DNA of 64,000 nt from assembly GCF_003434055.1 (NCBI RefSeq), contig NZ_QVEX01000017.1, forward strand, positions 59,321 through 123,320. Reading direction: 5' to 3'. Of this stretch, positions 33,593-41,727 are shown one piece after another. The translations under genes and the position numbers were made by a program. Each line of letters starts with the position of its first letter. The stretch's first letter is position 1. The notes under the pieces are model-generated. The model was given only the letters and a program-made list of their open reading frames with translations. It searched no databases and was not told the DNA's origin. The DNA comes from Enterocloster aldenensis. Its GTDB lineage: Bacteria > Bacillota > Clostridia > Lachnospirales > Lachnospiraceae.

Positions 33593-33795
33593 CCTGCGGT
33601 CTCCCTCCCTGTTCTTAATCCCATTGCTGCAAAAATGTACATATATCGAGAGTATAGCATAAAATAGGGGAAAATAATACTAAATTTCTCTTACGATAAG
33701 GCATGCATAATAAAGAAGAAAGGGGTCTCCCCCCTGCCCCCAGCGGATTCCAGAACTTCCAGCAACCATCACTATCATTCCACATATTTGTCCGC

Positions 33796-33801
33796 TATAA
33801 T
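33796..33801 (+). promoter_or_regulatory. -10 element upstream of the cell-wall-binding gene
   Basis: A perfect TATAAT lies 73 bases before the ATG at 33874; the -35 region is poor. The 5' leader contains no other obvious signal. Confidence 0.45.
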
Positions 33802-33873
33802 GAACCATGTAATGCAACGACGGATTTTCGGCCACAGACAAAAACACATATCAAAAAGGAGAGATTCAATATT

Positions 33874-35238
33874 ATGAAAAAACAGACTAAAGTTCTGGCT
33901 GTATTATCCACTGCAATGCTGATGGCAGCAGTAACCCCTGCTTTCTTACCAACAACCGCTTCCACTGCTTTCGCTAAAAGCGTGGGCTGGACAGAGGAAA
34001 ACGGAAACTGGTATTACTATGATTCCTATGGTGATGCGGTAACCGATACCTGGAAGAAAAACGGCGATGACTGGTATTACCTGGATTCCGACGGAGTCCG
34101 CGCCTCCAACATGCAGATTGATGAGTATTACGTAGGAGAAGACGGAAAACGTGTGAGCATGAAATGGGTTTCCGTAGAGAATGAAGATTTCTGGAATGAG
34201 GATGACGCACAGGAGCATCTGTACTATTATTACGGAAGGGACGGCAAGGCCCTGACCTCCAAGTGGGCATCCATTAACGGCCAGTGGTACTATTTTAACG
34301 AAGACAGTATCATGCAGACCGGTTCCATTACAGTTGACGGCTTCAATTATTATCTGGGTGAGGACGGCAGCAGAAAAACAGGATGGGTTCTTCTGGAAGA
34401 TGAAACCGATGATCCTGAATACCTTGAGTCATGGTTCTTCTTTGACAATACAGGAAAAAGGGTTGAAAATGAAATAGACAAGAAGATAAACGGCGACTAC
34501 TATACATTTGTAGACGGACGCATGCAGACAGGATGGTTCAAGCTTCCTGCATCCGAGACAGCATCTGGGGAAAATGCAGCAGAGGCAACCCCTTCAGAGG
34601 CAACTCCCGCGCAGACAGAGGTAACTGTAGCAGGTTATCAGTACTATGATGAAGACGGCAAGCGCGCTGACGGCTGGAGAACCATTGAAGGCGTTGAAGG
34701 CATCAGCGAAGAGGCAGAACTCTACCGCTTCTACTTTAAGAAAGGCCAGCCTTACCATGCAGAAAAGGGCCTGGAGCTGTTCACCATTGATTCCAGGAAG
34801 TATGCATTTAACACAAAGGGTGAAATGCAGACCGGCAAGCAGGTAGTTAACATTGATAATGGTTCCATTGCCAACTTCTACTTTGACGAGGAAGGCGTGA
34901 TGAAGACCGGTAAGCAGTCCATCTATGATGAGGACTTAGGCGAGGTACAGAACTGGTACTTCCACACAGACGGTTCCAGAAAGGGACAGGGTTACCACGG
35001 CATCAAGGATAACGTGCTGTACGTATACGGATTGCGTCAGGAAGCCGACAAGGACCTGCGCTTTGCCCCTGTAACCTTAGATGACAAGCAGTACCTGGTA
35101 AATGCCAACGGCACCGTGCAGAAGGCAGGATCCTCCTCCAAGTCCACAGCAAAACCAGAGCTGGGCAATGGCTTCAAAGACTTCAAAGACGAAAACGATA
35201 AAATCTGGACCGTAAACACCGAAGGTGTAATCCAGTAA
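33874..35238 (+). CDS. Secreted cell-wall-binding repeat protein
   Basis: The 454-residue protein has a signal peptide (1-35, ending ASTAFA) and about ten cell-wall/choline-binding-type repeats with the aromatic-Gly signature, such as NGNWYYYDSYGDAVTDTWK, GQWYYFNEDSIMQTG and NWYFHTDGSRKG. No catalytic domain is visible, so it is probably a structural or adhesive surface protein. A Thr/Ala/Glu linker (near 235) divides the repeats. AAAGGAGA precedes the ATG; an open frame further upstream lacks a ribosome-binding site. Confidence 0.88.
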   Translation: MKKQTKVLAVLSTAMLMAAVTPAFLPTTASTAFAKSVGWTEENGNWYYYDSYGDAVTDTWKKNGDDWYYLDSDGVRASNMQIDEYYVGEDGKRVSMKWVSVENEDFWNEDDAQEHLYYYYGRDGKALTSKWASINGQWYYFNEDSIMQTGSITVDGFNYYLGEDGSRKTGWVLLEDETDDPEYLESWFFFDNTGKRVENEIDKKINGDYYTFVDGRMQTGWFKLPASETASGENAAEATPSEATPAQTEVTVAGYQYYDEDGKRADGWRTIEGVEGISEEAELYRFYFKKGQPYHAEKGLELFTIDSRKYAFNTKGEMQTGKQVVNIDNGSIANFYFDEEGVMKTGKQSIYDEDLGEVQNWYFHTDGSRKGQGYHGIKDNVLYVYGLRQEADKDLRFAPVTLDDKQYLVNANGTVQKAGSSSKSTAKPELGNGFKDFKDENDKIWTVNTEGVIQ

Positions 35239-35284
35239 GAAAAGGGACTGCCATCATCCGTTCACTATAAGGCATCCCATATAC

Positions 35285-35318
35285 ACGGCAGACTAGCTAA
35301 TCAGTCTGCCGTTTTTTT
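35285..35318 (+). terminator. Strong terminator after the cell-wall-binding gene
   Basis: ACGGCAGACT pairs with AGTCTGCCGT around a short loop and is followed by seven T residues. Confidence 0.92.
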
Positions 35319-35419
35319 GTGCATTTTGCCGAAATTACACTATTTATACAAAAAAGTGGTATATTTTCCCTTCTGAAACGCTATCTATATTATTAAGACT
35401 GTATCAGGAGAGGACGATT

Positions 35420-35854
35420 ATGAGAGAACTTGCTGTATTTTACTGCCCCAAATGCGGGCATTATGCTTATTACCAGACCTCCCGGCATCCGCAATGCCCA
35501 AAGTGCGGCTGTGAAGAGGCAATGTATATGGTACGGATGCATTACACGGAATTCATGCGGATGTCCTGTGATGAGCGGGATGAATTCCTTTCAAAGGAGA
35601 TACTGAAAACCAATCCCTCCCTTGTGGAGCGGCTGACCGCCCCGCATAAACGTTACAACAGCCGTGAAATCATTGCGGAAATGAACAATGTAATCATGAA
35701 CCTGGACACGGAAAACAAAATCCTGAACGATACGGTAAAATGGATGCACGATACCATCTGGGACCTGATGCACGAAAAGCGGGCACAGGCCCGGGATGAA
35801 GCGGCGGCCACGGATGTGGGGGATGAGGCTGCGGATGCGGATGTAGGGGATTAG
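35420..35854 (+). CDS. Zinc-ribbon protein, truncated by a stop in its repeat tail
   Basis: The 144-residue protein begins with a zinc ribbon, CPKCGHYAYYQ...CPKCGCEEA (about 9-33), followed by a helical region. The C-terminus, DEAAATDVGDEAADADVGD, is the first copy of a repeat that continues in the DNA after the stop. In the less decayed third copy the equivalent codons read AAT CAG, whereas here they are GAT TAG, so the stop looks mutational. Function unknown. Confidence 0.75.
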   Translation: MRELAVFYCPKCGHYAYYQTSRHPQCPKCGCEEAMYMVRMHYTEFMRMSCDERDEFLSKEILKTNPSLVERLTAPHKRYNSREIIAEMNNVIMNLDTENKILNDTVKWMHDTIWDLMHEKRAQARDEAAATDVGDEAADADVGD

Positions 35855-36240
35855 ACTCCGGCTACAGATATGCAGATGGTTCTCTGGCGGCTGATGTGAA
35901 GGATACGGCTGCATCTGCGGATGTAGGGGATTAGACTCCGGCTGCTAATATGGCAGATGGTTCTCTGGCGGCTGATGTGAAGGATACGGCTGTAGCGGCG
36001 GATGTAGGGAATCAGACTCCGGCAACAGATATGGCAGATGGTTCTCCGGATGCTGATGTGAAGGATGGCTGCGGATGCGGATGTAGGGGATTAGCCTACG
36101 GCTACAGATATAGCAGATGGTTCTCCGTCTGTTTATGTGGTGGATGCGGCTATCATTGCGGATATTGGGAATCAGACTGCAGCCACTGATGTAAGGAATC
36201 AGTCTGCGGATGCTGATGTGGCGCTTGGCCCCCGGCTGCT
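35840..36240 (+). repeat. Decayed coding-type repeats of ~80 bp, five copies
   Basis: The motif GATGTAGGG recurs at 35840, 35920, 36001 and 36080 and, as GATATTGGG, at 36161, at a period of 79-81 bases. The best-preserved copies encode DVGNQTPATDMADGS and DADVKD. TAG stops occur in copies one, two and four, and 1-2 base deletions shift the frame. The repeats are therefore the remains of a longer acidic C-terminal tail of the zinc-ribbon protein. The 36241-36400 stretch holds only the next gene's leader. Confidence 0.8.
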
Positions 36241-36400
36241 GATACGGAAGGTAAACCAACTGGTATGATAGGACAGATGGATAAAAAACAGGAAAAATTT
36301 TCAAACTTTTTATATCAATTGTATGAATCGTGCGTTATAATAATATATATAACAACTTATTCATACATTTATACTCTTTGAGTTGGAAAGGAGTGGAACT

Positions 36401-37006
36401 ATGAGCCATAAGATTATCACCATAGCCCGTCAGTTCGGAAGCGGAGGACATGAAGCAGCCCAAAGGCTGTCAGACCAATTGGGGATTCCTCTCTATGACA
36501 GGAACCTGGTGGAGATGGCCGCCGAAAAGATGGGACAATCCCCTGTCAGCGTGGAAAAGGTTGATGAATCCGCCCTCTCTACCTTCTTAGCCAACTATCA
36601 GATTCCAAAGGAACCTAACTCCGTTACCGGATATGGACTTTCCCTGAATGACAGTACTTATGTGACCCAGACCATTATCATAGAAGCCCTGGTCAAAAAG
36701 GGGCCATGTATCATTGTGGGACGGTGCGGTGATTATGTACTCCGCAATTATCCGGATTTGATTGACGTATTCATCTGCGCTTCCATGGAAGACCGGGTAC
36801 GCCGTATCATGGAACGCTATAATTTCTCCGAAAAGGATGCGGTCGCTGCCATCAAATCCACGGACCGCCGCAGGAAGAACTATTACGAAAACTACACCAA
36901 ACGCAAATGGGGCAGCATTGATTCCCATCAGATGCTTCTCAATATAAGCCGCCTTGGTATGGACAGGACGGTACGGATGATTAAGGATATGTATGAGGCT
37001 GGATGA
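36401..37006 (+). CDS. Cytidylate-kinase-like P-loop protein
   Basis: The 201-residue protein begins MSHKIITIARQFGSGGHEAA, the atypical P-loop (QFGSGG) of the cytidylate-kinase-2 family, and continues with LYDRNLVEMAAEKMG, IIVGRCGDYVLRNYP and DRRRKNYYENYTKRKWG. Many Firmicutes carry several paralogues beside cmk; the true substrate is unclear. GGAAAGGAGTGG sets the ATG at 36401. Confidence 0.88.
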   Translation: MSHKIITIARQFGSGGHEAAQRLSDQLGIPLYDRNLVEMAAEKMGQSPVSVEKVDESALSTFLANYQIPKEPNSVTGYGLSLNDSTYVTQTIIIEALVKKGPCIIVGRCGDYVLRNYPDLIDVFICASMEDRVRRIMERYNFSEKDAVAAIKSTDRRRKNYYENYTKRKWGSIDSHQMLLNISRLGMDRTVRMIKDMYEAG

Positions 37007-37017
37007 TTATCATTTAA

Positions 37018-37046
37018 AAAGGAGCGCTACAGCTGGCGCTCCTTTT
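37018..37046. terminator. Bidirectional terminator between convergent genes
   Basis: AAAGGAGCGC and GCGCTCCTTTT form a 10-bp stem between the kinase-like gene and the leftward coat/tail operon. It has A- and T-runs on both sides. Confidence 0.88.
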
Positions 37047-37062
37047 ATATCCTGACTGTTAC

Positions 37063-37308
37063 TTACATCCCGGCAAACTGGTTCTTTACCTTCATAATCT
37101 TCTGCTGCTCTGCCTGCTCCATCTGATACCAGCCTTTTGCTGACATCTCCTTATAAATATCGTCCTGCATGCACAGACTATCATTTAAAGCCTGGTTGAA
37201 GGTCTGATGCACATTGGCAGTGGAAGCTTCGATGGTGCCGTGCATATATAAGTCGCATACGCCTTTGGTTGTCAGGAGAAGGTTCTCCATGATACACTTG
37301 TCATCCAT
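37063..37308 (-). CDS. CotF-family spore coat protein
   Basis: The 81-residue protein has the CotF-type core: MENLLLTTKGVCDLYMHGTI and QALNDSLCMQDDIYKEMSAK followed by GWY. It is predominantly helical with a four-helix-bundle character. It is the last gene of a leftward run that starts with contractile-tail genes. AGGAGGAAGAAGA precedes the start. Coat function is a family inference. Confidence 0.88.
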   Translation of the reverse strand: MDDKCIMENLLLTTKGVCDLYMHGTIEASTANVHQTFNQALNDSLCMQDDIYKEMSAKGWYQMEQAEQQKIMKVKNQFAGM

Positions 37309-37322
37309 TCTCTTCTTCCTCC

Positions 37323-37496
37323 TTATACAAGATTATAAAAGTTGTCAAATATCTGCTGGTGTTTCTGCGTCATCTGCTGGACCTGGTTCTTAAGGGTTGG
37401 ATCCTGCAGGTTCTGGATGGCCTCCTGGCACTGGGTTTTTAAAAACTGCTCATGTCCCAGGGCATCCTCAATATAATTTAATTCCTTCGGACTCAT
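37323..37496 (-). CDS. Small coat-associated helical protein (57 aa)
   Basis: The 57-residue protein begins MSPKELNYIEDALGHEQFLK and resembles the first half of CotF-like proteins; a GGAGGTGATATGA ribosome-binding site supports the ATG. It ends 14 bases before the CotF-like gene and starts 32 bases after the PAAR-like gene, linking the two groups. In spore-forming Clostridia such short proteins usually pair with CotF. Confidence 0.75.
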   Translation of the reverse strand: MSPKELNYIEDALGHEQFLKTQCQEAIQNLQDPTLKNQVQQMTQKHQQIFDNFYNLV

Positions 37497-37528
37497 TCAT
37501 ATCACCTCCGGGATTAGTATGCACCGGC

Positions 37529-37912
37529 TCAGCATTGTATATTCACGGTTCCCGGAAATGCTATCTGAATGACGCCGCCCCATTGGCACATGAGCATGGA
37601 ATCACTGGTAAGGGCAGGTCTGCCGCCGATTAACAGCTTCGGGCTGCCTGGCATCCAAGGTCCGGCAATCATAGGCATACAGGGCATGGGCGTCAGCACT
37701 CCCAAAGCCGCAGCAGTGGCACTTGCCACATTTGGATTGGCAAGACTGCTGCACATACCAAACGGCATAATATTCATCACGGAAATGTTATCCATGATGG
37801 ATGCAAGGGCCTGGGAGCTCATGACCCTGGCCCCAGGCAGAACATTTAATACTGATGGCGCAGCACCGAATGAGCAGGTGATGGATGCGCCTGCGCAGAC
37901 ACAACATGGCAT
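37529..37912 (-). CDS. PAAR-like tip protein (DUF4280)
   Basis: The 127-residue protein begins MPCCVCAGASITCSFGAAPS and continues IMDNISVMNIMPFGMCSS, LGVLTPMPCMPMIAGPW and ending CQWGGVIQIAFPGTVNIQC. This matches the DUF4280 PAAR-like family, which caps spikes of type VI and extracellular contractile systems; conserved Cys residues may bind a metal. An AGGAGGAAATATAT ribosome-binding site lies upstream. No toxin extension follows, so it is a bare tip. Confidence 0.88.
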   Translation of the reverse strand: MPCCVCAGASITCSFGAAPSVLNVLPGARVMSSQALASIMDNISVMNIMPFGMCSSLANPNVASATAAALGVLTPMPCMPMIAGPWMPGSPKLLIGGRPALTSDSMLMCQWGGVIQIAFPGTVNIQC

Positions 37913-38020
37913 ATATATTTCCTCCTATATCAATTTTTCTCTATATGGAATCTCCGCTCTATATGGAATCTACCCAGCTGGACCTGCATATCCGGATAAC
38001 CCTGTCTATTCCAAAACCTT

Positions 38021-38839
38021 TTAGTTCAGCTTCACCATGGATCCCTTGACCTCAACGATACCGTCTGATTTCAGCTGCAGACTGGTCAGGGCAGACAGTT
38101 GTGCAGCCGTTCCCTCTGCTTTCAGATGCATGGTCTTTACATTTATATTCTGTGAAGGTGTTATGTCCGCTTTCATCCCGCCCAGCTTAAATCCCTGGAC
38201 TGGTGAAGCATTAATATCCTGTCCTTTCAATGTAAGCATCCTGCCCGAATCGAGAGTCATGTTCCGCGAACAGACAGAGAGGTCCTTTTCTGCCTTCAGA
38301 TGGATTTCCTCCCCGCTGACCGTTATATTACCTGCAAACGTGGCATTCTCTTTCTCCAAGGTGAGATATGCTTCCCCGCCCAGACGGATTTCCACCTTTT
38401 CCCTGATGTCAATTACCAGACCCCCATGGTCCTTCCCAGAAGAGACGGCCACTTGATTCTGTCCAGCCGGATCCGTAAACATGAACCCATCCTGTTCCTC
38501 ATCCACAGAAACCGTGAATCCGGTCCTTGTTTTCAACATTCTGGCCGGGATATTCCCGGTTCCGACTGCCTCAGGAACCGAATCCATATTTTCCAGAAGG
38601 GCCCCCATCACAAATGGCTTGCTCCTGTCCCCAAACCGGAATCCTATCACCACCTCGGTCCCTGTTTCCGGCATCAGGTACATTCCATATCCCGGCCCTC
38701 CATAGGGCATCATCACCGGCATCCAGTCCATTTCCATCGTTCCCCCTTCAGCCAGCCGGTACTCTACCAGTACCATATTCTTGTGTTCTTTATTTAGGTT
38801 CTGTTTAACCAGTCCCGTTACCATATCCTGCATCCGCAT
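38021..38839 (-). CDS. VgrG/gpV-type spike protein
   Basis: The 272-residue protein has an OB-fold-like N-terminal domain (about 1-85, with PGYGMYLMPETGTEVVIGF and RSKPFVMGALL) and a long beta-helix-like C-terminal region of alternating short beta strands (about 110-270). It lacks the gp27-like first domain of full VgrG, so it matches gpV/gp5-type spike bases of contractile phage tails and related injection devices. The PAAR-like gene follows 108 bases downstream. Confidence 0.85.
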   Translation of the reverse strand: MRMQDMVTGLVKQNLNKEHKNMVLVEYRLAEGGTMEMDWMPVMMPYGGPGYGMYLMPETGTEVVIGFRFGDRSKPFVMGALLENMDSVPEAVGTGNIPARMLKTRTGFTVSVDEEQDGFMFTDPAGQNQVAVSSGKDHGGLVIDIREKVEIRLGGEAYLTLEKENATFAGNITVSGEEIHLKAEKDLSVCSRNMTLDSGRMLTLKGQDINASPVQGFKLGGMKADITPSQNINVKTMHLKAEGTAAQLSALTSLQLKSDGIVEVKGSMVKLN

Positions 38840-38999
38840 CCTCCCAATCCTGCTATTATCCTGTTTATCCCTGCCGTCACATTCCCTGCCTTCCTAATGA
38901 TATATAAGCCGCATACCTGGCTGTAATCATCCAGTTTCCTGGCACCAGGGCAATACGGTGGGGCCTTTTACATATGGGCAGCAGACATTTCCATCATTA

Positions 39000-39425
39000 T
39001 TATTTCCTAGTCATACCTTCGTGGGCCAGTTCCAATGTCTCAATGGCAATACCGCTGGAAACCGCGCTGATATCCGGGGTCGTGTACTTGACCGGCCAGG
39101 CATTGATGATCTGCCATGACACGACCGCATTCTGGTTTTCATCCAGCAGACTGACGGTAACCGTCCTGCGCTCCACTGCCTCTGTCAGCCCTTTGGCCAG
39201 CCAGCCGCGCAGCACCGATTCCTCAATCACCCCCTTTTTAAGGATGATATTACTGTATTCTCCCAAACCTGCCACCTTATGGGGCAGCTCCAAAGCCATA
39301 TTGCAGTCCCTGTACCCCACAGATTCGTTGGATGCGCCGCCTGCGGACACTTCCATAAACCTACCTGCGCACAATCCTTCTATCTCTAATTCAAATCTGA
39401 AATCTGTTCCTAGATATACTGCCAT
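39000..39425 (-). CDS. Contractile tail tube protein
   Basis: The 141-residue protein begins MAVYLGTDFRFELEIEGLCA and has the beta-barrel tube pattern with FMEVSAGGASNE, YSNIILKKGVIEESVLRGWL and INAWPVKYTTPDISA. This is the T4 gp19-like/Hcp-related inner tube family found in phage tails and eCIS. It follows the sheath gene by 84 bases. The 160-base gap to the spike gene holds no convincing gene. Confidence 0.9.
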   Translation of the reverse strand: MAVYLGTDFRFELEIEGLCAGRFMEVSAGGASNESVGYRDCNMALELPHKVAGLGEYSNIILKKGVIEESVLRGWLAKGLTEAVERRTVTVSLLDENQNAVVSWQIINAWPVKYTTPDISAVSSGIAIETLELAHEGMTRK

Positions 39426-39509
39426 CTAATCTAATTCCTCCTGATTATGATTGATAATGTCCGGCCCCTGGCGCCGGATACATGTCCTGGCCCACTCCGC
39501 CAGCCCTCA

Positions 39510-41324
39510 TCATATGTCACTGGGCATCCCTGTGTTCTGAAAGATACGGAATATCACAAATTCAGCCGGTCTCACCGGAGCCGCGCCGATAACACAAATC
39601 AGCCTTCCATTGTCGATATCATCCTGACTCATGGTATCACGCCCGACCTGCACAAAAAATGCCTCTTCCGGCACCGATCCGGCCAAGGCTCCTCCTCTCC
39701 ACAAGCCGTCCAGGAACACTTCTATGGTCCTGCGGACCCGCCCCCACAGCATCTCATCATTTGGTTCAAATACAACCCAGTTAGTATTGGCCTTGATGGA
39801 TTCCTCCATAAAAATGAAAAGCCTGCGGACATTAACGTATTTCCATCTGCTGTCACTGCTGGCCGTCCTGGCGCCCCATACCAGGATACCCCTTCCCGGA
39901 AATGCACGTATCAGGTTCACGCCCTCTGGATTCAGCAAATCCTGTTGACCGGTGTTAAACTGCATGTCCAGCCCAACGCAGGCCTGAACCACCTCATTGG
40001 CAGGAGCCTTATGCACGCCTCTGGTGTTATCGCTTCTGGCATAGATACCGGCTATGGAACCTGACGGCGGTATGCAGATGTTCTGTTTATCCAGAGGATC
40101 AAACACCTTGAGCCAGGGATGATAAAAAGCAGCATATGTAGTATCAAGAATGTGCCTGTGTTTAAGGATTTCCTGCACGGTTCCTGCAGCCCTGGGCATA
40201 TCCAGGACCGCAAACCGGCTGTTCAGTTTCTCGCAGTGGGCTGCCAGTGAAAGCTGCACATCGGGGTCCGTAACACCGGGCACCGCCATGATAGAAACCA
40301 CATCATTATCCAAAAATGCCTGGATACCGGTACGCTGTCCGCTCCCACTGTCCACTCCGATGAAATCAGCAGCAGCCATGCCATGTGCACTGCCGTTACT
40401 TCCCCCCGCAAAATCAACAGATATCGCAGCTTTGCCGCTTTCGGCCGGCTGGATGAATGCTGGAATGCAGGCTCTTTTTTCCTCCCCGCCCGCTGCGGTC
40501 CAAGACCTGCTTCCTGAATCCAATGCAGTCCCGGAAAAACTGCCGCCATTGGCATTTTGACTCCGCAACGCCACTGTTATCAACCGAGACTTGGCTGCTT
40601 TCCTTTCCACAAATTCATCAATACTGCTGTTAAAGGATAGGTAATCATAATTCTCCACCATATCCTCAAACCTGACTTCCATATTAAATTCACAGGTTCG
40701 GATTACCTTGGATGGTAATAGCTGCCGGTCCGTAACATCCATCCCAAATTCCTGTTCAAAGGTAATGAGATTATCCTGTCTCTTTATAATCCGGTTATAG
40801 ACCAACTGTTCCCCATCTGAAAATTCCACCACATCCCCTGCACAGAAGCCGGCTCCGTTCTTCACCGCATAACACTTATCTGCCGGGGTCCCCATCACCT
40901 CCATTATCTGTGTCTTAGCCTTGCTGGAGGGAGAAATCACCACCTTCAGACGGTTTCCCCACGTTCCGGGATTCCTGGCCGTCATCACAAGCACCTGAGC
41001 CGCTTCATCCGGCAGCATGCCTTTTGCGCAGACCGCGTCTTTGGGCGCCACCCTGGCAATGAATGCCCTGGACCCTCCATTGATAAAGAAATGTTCCACC
41101 GCATAAGCCAGAAACCGATAATCACCATATTCATCAGCCGACAGATAACCACCGTAAATCCGCGTGAACTCAGCAAAATTAGTCACCAACCCAGGAGTCC
41201 CTTCCACCGGTCCCCTCTCTGCCGCCCCAATGAATCCGGCTGTGCTGGTCCCTACGCCTTCCATGGGCTTTGTCCCTGATTCGTACTCCTCCACATAAAC
41301 TCCTGGTGATAAATATCCTGCCAT
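39510..41324 (-). CDS. Contractile tail sheath protein
   Basis: The 604-residue protein begins MAGYLSPGVYVEEYESGTKP, a hallmark of sheath subunits, and has the C-terminal sheath core with PEGVNLIRAFPGRGILVWGART, WKYVNVRRLFIFMEESI and FRIFQNT. It is larger than minimal eCIS sheaths because of an inserted domain (about 130-330). A GGGAGG ribosome-binding site precedes the ATG. No second sheath gene is present. It opens the leftward tail/coat run. Confidence 0.93.
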   Translation of the reverse strand: MAGYLSPGVYVEEYESGTKPMEGVGTSTAGFIGAAERGPVEGTPGLVTNFAEFTRIYGGYLSADEYGDYRFLAYAVEHFFINGGSRAFIARVAPKDAVCAKGMLPDEAAQVLVMTARNPGTWGNRLKVVISPSSKAKTQIMEVMGTPADKCYAVKNGAGFCAGDVVEFSDGEQLVYNRIIKRQDNLITFEQEFGMDVTDRQLLPSKVIRTCEFNMEVRFEDMVENYDYLSFNSSIDEFVERKAAKSRLITVALRSQNANGGSFSGTALDSGSRSWTAAGGEEKRACIPAFIQPAESGKAAISVDFAGGSNGSAHGMAAADFIGVDSGSGQRTGIQAFLDNDVVSIMAVPGVTDPDVQLSLAAHCEKLNSRFAVLDMPRAAGTVQEILKHRHILDTTYAAFYHPWLKVFDPLDKQNICIPPSGSIAGIYARSDNTRGVHKAPANEVVQACVGLDMQFNTGQQDLLNPEGVNLIRAFPGRGILVWGARTASSDSRWKYVNVRRLFIFMEESIKANTNWVVFEPNDEMLWGRVRRTIEVFLDGLWRGGALAGSVPEEAFFVQVGRDTMSQDDIDNGRLICVIGAAPVRPAEFVIFRIFQNTGMPSDI

Positions 41325-41656
41325 GTAATACCTCCCTCAAACTGACGCAGCCAGAAAGGCTGCCAACTCAACTCCATGCCTATGCCGCCAAAGGTCAGAT
41401 GCCCTTCCTGCCGTGTACGCTTAATAGGGTACATTTTATGCCGCACCTTTTCATCCGTATCCGCCCCCTGCCGCAGCCTTCTTCTCCATTCCACATGGCA
41501 ACAAGTCTTAAATTTCACTTATGCACCTATATAATACTAATTATATTGAAAATATGACCATTTGCAATGCTTTTGAGCCAATACACCATATTTCCTAAAC
41601 CAATCATTTTGTTCTGCGCCATTCATATAACAGGAAATCGGATATCTAATAAAAAG
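41325..41656. other. Leader region of the sheath operon
   Basis: This ~330-base stretch contains the start signals of the sheath gene. An open leftward frame (to 41518) runs through it into the sheath gene but has no family character and only a weak ribosome-binding site. I see no other feature. Confidence 0.4.
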
Positions 41657-41693
41657 CAGGAGGCCCCTCCAATCTTAAAATACGGGCCTCCTG
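41657..41693 (-). terminator. Terminator after the LytTR regulator
   Basis: CAGGAGGCCC and GGGCCTCCTG form a 10-bp stem with CTTTTTATT on the leftward strand, 35 bases after the regulator's stop. It insulates the regulator from the sheath operon. Confidence 0.8.
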
Positions 41694-41727
41694 TCCATTT
41701 TATCTGATAATTCATTTCCATGCAAAA

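Noticed and set aside
35945..36304. Leftward frame of 119 residues in the repeat tail
   Set aside because: An antisense image of the decayed repeats (Pro/His/Leu-rich), with no start signal.
37569..38024. Rightward 151-residue frame opposite the PAAR-like gene
   Set aside because: It mirrors the conserved DUF4280 frame. Cys and Gly motifs belong to the leftward strand.
38840..38999. Possible small gene between tube and spike genes
   Set aside because: A leftward frame reads KLDDYSQVCGLYIIRKAG in part, but it has no start codon with a ribosome-binding site and runs out of frame into the spike gene. It may be a remnant but cannot be supported.
41252..41518. Leftward 88-residue frame overlapping the sheath start
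   Set aside because: Basic, tryptophan-rich and without family character. It ends out of frame inside the sheath gene and has only a weak AGGTG upstream.
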